Of a stretch of 32,254 nt of DNA, positions 30,361 to 32,254 are shown in pieces. This DNA is from a virus. Position 1 is the first letter of the stretch, and each line of letters opens with the position of its first letter. Position numbers and translations under genes: made by a program. The notes below the pieces were generated by a model. That model worked only from the letters and a program-made list of their open reading frames with translations. It had not been told where the DNA came from and searched no databases. Location of the stretch: the IMG/VR virus record IMGVR_UViG_3300032287_001211, positions 1 to 32,254 of that record. The stretch is one strand, 5' to 3'.

Positions 30361-30513
30361 GTGAGCGTTTCAAAACAAAGACGAGTGACGGCGTACCCAA
30401 GCCCTTTAAACTTTAAAAAATTAAAGGAGACAACGGACGCCCGCAACGTAAGTAAAAGCAAAGTTATAAACGAAGCGTTAAGCGTCTATTTTAAAGACAA
30501 AAACATAATTTAA
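30361..30513 (+). CDS. Small ribbon-helix-helix (CopG/Arc-like) protein
   Basis: The 50-residue protein starts with GTG, 4 bases after the fibre stop. 'KQRRVTAYPSPLNFKKLKET' (5-24) reads as the strand plus helix 1, and 'NVSKSKVINEALSVYFKDK' (29-47) as the turn and helix 2 with the typical S-K-S-x-V-I-N-E-A-L. This is a full minimal RHH domain, so it should bind DNA as a dimer. A 7+7 palindrome and a promoter element stand just downstream, before the protease and capsid genes, suggesting that it controls head-protein expression. Confidence 0.75.
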   Translation: MSVSKQRRVTAYPSPLNFKKLKETTDARNVSKSKVINEALSVYFKDKNII

Positions 30514-30554
30514 TTAATTATTTTATTGTTTTTATTAAAAAAAAAGTATTACAC

Positions 30555-30575
30555 AATTTAGATAAATTCTAAATT
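30555..30575. promoter_or_regulatory. Palindrome AATTTAG-N7-CTAAATT, operator candidate
   Basis: A perfect 7-base inverted repeat (30555-30561 and 30569-30575) sits over the expected -33 region of the promoter at 30591-30598, between the RHH gene and the protease. It fits a binding site for a dimeric protein. Confidence 0.55.
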
Positions 30576-30590
30576 ACAACAAAAATTTTA

Positions 30591-30598
30591 TACATTTG
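30591..30598 (+). promoter_or_regulatory. Promoter -7 element before the protease gene
   Basis: TACATTTG matches TAnnTTTG, only 4 bases before ATG at 30603. Transcription starting the usual few bases downstream would give an almost leaderless message. No TTG is found 19 bases upstream; the palindrome is there instead. Confidence 0.5.
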
Positions 30599-30602
30599 TA
30601 TT

Positions 30603-31688
30603 ATGATTTACTGTATTGACGAAAATATCGACGAACCAATTATGTTAATTAACACCTTTATCGGCTTTGACGACGAAGAGGGAATGGGTATTGACGGGGC
30701 GCAATTTCAAAAAGAATTATTATATTTAGATACGTTAGGAAAAAAACGGATCCAAATTTGGATTAATTCAATTGGCGGGGTTGTTATGGACGGTTATAGT
30801 ATTGCTTCAGCAATATTAAAAACCAAAACACCTGTTGACACATTTAACGTTGGTATTTGCGCAAGTATTGCGGGGGTTATTTTCATGTGTGGACGCAATC
30901 GCGTTGCAATGGATTACAGTTTATTAATGATACACAAACCAAGTGGCGGAAACGACGAAAAAGTTTTGGAATTAATGCAGGAAAGTTTGGTGACAATGTT
31001 AACGGCAAAAAGCGGTTTAACAGAAGAGCAAGTTTCGGTATTAATGGACGCTACTAGTTGGATAAATGCAAACAATAGTCTAGAAATGGGCTTTGCAACA
31101 GAAATTGAAAAAACGGCAAAAGCCGAAATGATAACGGCAACTAATTACGCCGATATATTCACGCAAGCGAATAAGATTACAAATAAAATTTTAAAACCAA
31201 TAATTAACACAAAAAAAAGCATGTTAAAAGTAACAAACAAACTTGGACTTAATGCCGAAGCAAACGAAGAAAGTATCGTTGACGCAATCGAGCAAATGAA
31301 AAATGCATCAGCGGAAGAATTACAAGCGTTAACGCTTGAAATGGAACAAATGGAAATCGCTATGGAAGAGTTAAAACAAAAGTACGAAGCCATTATGGAA
31401 CAAATGGGAGCGGAAAAAGAACTTAGAGAAGAAGAAGACGCAGTCGAAATGGTTTCTAATTTTGCTAAATTAGGACGTATTAAAAACGACGAAGAAAACA
31501 TTAAAATGTGGGTTAACTTAGCTAAGTCAGATTTGAACGGTACAAAAGCAATTATCGAAAACCTACCTTTAAACGTAGAAGCACCAAAAATTGAAAACGC
31601 ATTAAAAACTGGTACTTTTGAATTTAAGGACGGTTATGATTTCATGAATTTCGAACAAAAACAAATTAACAATAAAAACAAAAAATAA
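30603..31688 (+). CDS. Head maturation protease (ClpP-like) fused to scaffold
   Basis: The 361-residue protein has a ClpP-like domain up to about residue 190: 'IQIWINSIGGVVMDGYSIAS' (50-69), 'GICASIAGVIFMCG' with the nucleophile Ser88, and 'LLMIHKPSGG' with His111. The position that normally holds Asp ('GFADEI' or 'GLVD') reads GFATEI here, Thr166. Residues about 200-361 are acidic and helical ('MEQMEIAMEELKQKYEAIME') and look like a scaffold or delta domain. Its stop is 5 bases before the capsid gene. It should process or guide capsid assembly. Confidence 0.88.
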   Translation: MIYCIDENIDEPIMLINTFIGFDDEEGMGIDGAQFQKELLYLDTLGKKRIQIWINSIGGVVMDGYSIASAILKTKTPVDTFNVGICASIAGVIFMCGRNRVAMDYSLLMIHKPSGGNDEKVLELMQESLVTMLTAKSGLTEEQVSVLMDATSWINANNSLEMGFATEIEKTAKAEMITATNYADIFTQANKITNKILKPIINTKKSMLKVTNKLGLNAEANEESIVDAIEQMKNASAEELQALTLEMEQMEIAMEELKQKYEAIMEQMGAEKELREEEDAVEMVSNFAKLGRIKNDEENIKMWVNLAKSDLNGTKAIIENLPLNVEAPKIENALKTGTFEFKDGYDFMNFEQKQINNKNKK

Positions 31689-31693
31689 TCAAT

Positions 31694-32254
31694 ATGTCAT
31701 TAAGTACAACATCGAATTTTACCCAATTTGAAAAAGGGTTTTTCATTACAGAAGCCGTTATCGGTTTAGACACAATTAACAAAGGTTTAGCATATATTGC
31801 GCAAGGAGTTAAAAACGATCAATACGTTTTCCCTGTATTAACTGCAAATGTAGTTTTAAACCCAAGAACAGAAATGCCAGTTGACAACGATACAACGGTA
31901 TTGTCAAACAGAACAATTACACTTGGAGCGTTTGAAGCGTTTGAAAAATTTGACCCGTCAATTTTTGAAAATCACTGGCACCAGACAGAACTAGCAGACA
32001 AATTGTTGTCTCGTTCATTGCCAGCAACTTTTGTGAATTATTTAGGTTCTTATTATACCGCAAAAACTTTCGCACCTGTTGAGAGAATGATACACGAGGG
32101 TTCAACTTCTTACACAACATCAGCAAGTACAGTTTCTTCTGTTAATTATTCAATCAAACATTTTGACGGTTTAATTAAACAAGCGTTAAACGCAACTACA
32201 CCGTCTTTGCAAGTTGCTTCGCCTGTTGCTTTGACTAGTGCTAACATCATTGCA
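31694..32254 (+). CDS. Major capsid protein, N-terminal part (continues at 1-549)
   Basis: ATG at 31694 follows the protease stop by 5 bases. The frame is open to the end of the window and continues across the circle at base 1 to TAA at 549: 187 codons here, 328 in all. The start 'SLSTTSNFTQFEKGFFITEA' has a helical segment like the N-arm of HK97-type capsids. Position between protease-scaffold and tail genes fits the major capsid protein; the family is not recognised by sequence. Confidence 0.85.
   Translation, partial: MSLSTTSNFTQFEKGFFITEAVIGLDTINKGLAYIAQGVKNDQYVFPVLTANVVLNPRTEMPVDNDTTVLSNRTITLGAFEAFEKFDPSIFENHWHQTELADKLLSRSLPATFVNYLGSYYTAKTFAPVERMIHEGSTSYTTSASTVSSVNYSIKHFDGLIKQALNATTPSLQVASPVALTSANIIA
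32132..32254. repeat. Terminal direct repeat, right copy (circular overlap)
   Basis: Identical over 123 bases to 1-123; see the left copy. Removing one copy restores an unbroken capsid gene. Confidence 0.95.

Overview
This window is a complete, circularly closed tailed-phage genome. The last 123 bases (32132-32254) are identical to the first 123, and the major capsid gene reads in frame across the join, giving a unit of 32,131 bp opened inside that gene. The host is most likely a member of the Bacteroidetes, probably a flavobacterium. The DNA is AT-rich. Starts are preceded by A/T-rich leaders rather than Shine-Dalgarno sequences. Several intergenic sites match the Bacteroidetes promoter form TTG-N19-TAnnTTTG. 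Many proteins are of types I associate with flavobacterial phages: a DUF2586-like sheath, a DUF6046-like tail protein, a DUF6291-like replication protein and GIGTT-repeat fibres. Every convincing gene is on the + strand. I see no integrase, transposase or convincing lysogeny repressor.

Layout of the circle. (1) Packaging and head, about 21.8-27.1 kb: small and large terminase, a Mu gp36-like protein, a DUF935/Mu gp29-like portal, a MuF head protein with a C-terminal zincin-like domain, and a small Cys-containing protein. (2) Tail completion and outer baseplate, 27.1-30.4 kb: Mu gpG-like and gp37-like proteins, baseplate J-like, a gpI-like protein with a carbohydrate-binding-like insert, and a collar-like fibre. 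(3) Head maturation, 30.4-32.25 kb plus 1-549: a small ribbon-helix-helix protein, a palindrome and promoter, a ClpP-like protease-scaffold fusion and the major capsid protein, closed by a terminator. (4) Contractile tail, 0.6-10.65 kb: sheath, tube, frameshifted assembly chaperone, tape measure, baseplate hub, spike, gp25/gpW-like wedge, LysM-like protein and the large repeat fibre. (5) Lysis, 10.7-13.4 kb: unknown small protein, holin, M15 endopeptidase, metallophosphoesterase and a probable one-piece spanin. (6) Replication and accessory genes, 13.6-21.8 kb: many tiny ORFs, an SSB-like protein, a pseudoknotted RNA element, a DUF6291-like initiator, a RepA-like ATPase, a winged-helix-like protein, NinB, NinG, an HTH protein and more small ORFs.

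The virion genes resemble those of Mu-like myoviruses, but the order is changed and the Mu transposition genes are absent; an ATPase/SSB/NinB/NinG module takes their place. The most notable points are the pseudoknot at 16079-16165, the -1 frameshift in the tail chaperone, the MuF-zincin fusion, the candidate u-spanin, the RHH/palindrome pair before the head genes, and a lone minus-strand promoter near 13.5 kb. All functional assignments come from reading motifs by eye; no database search was run.
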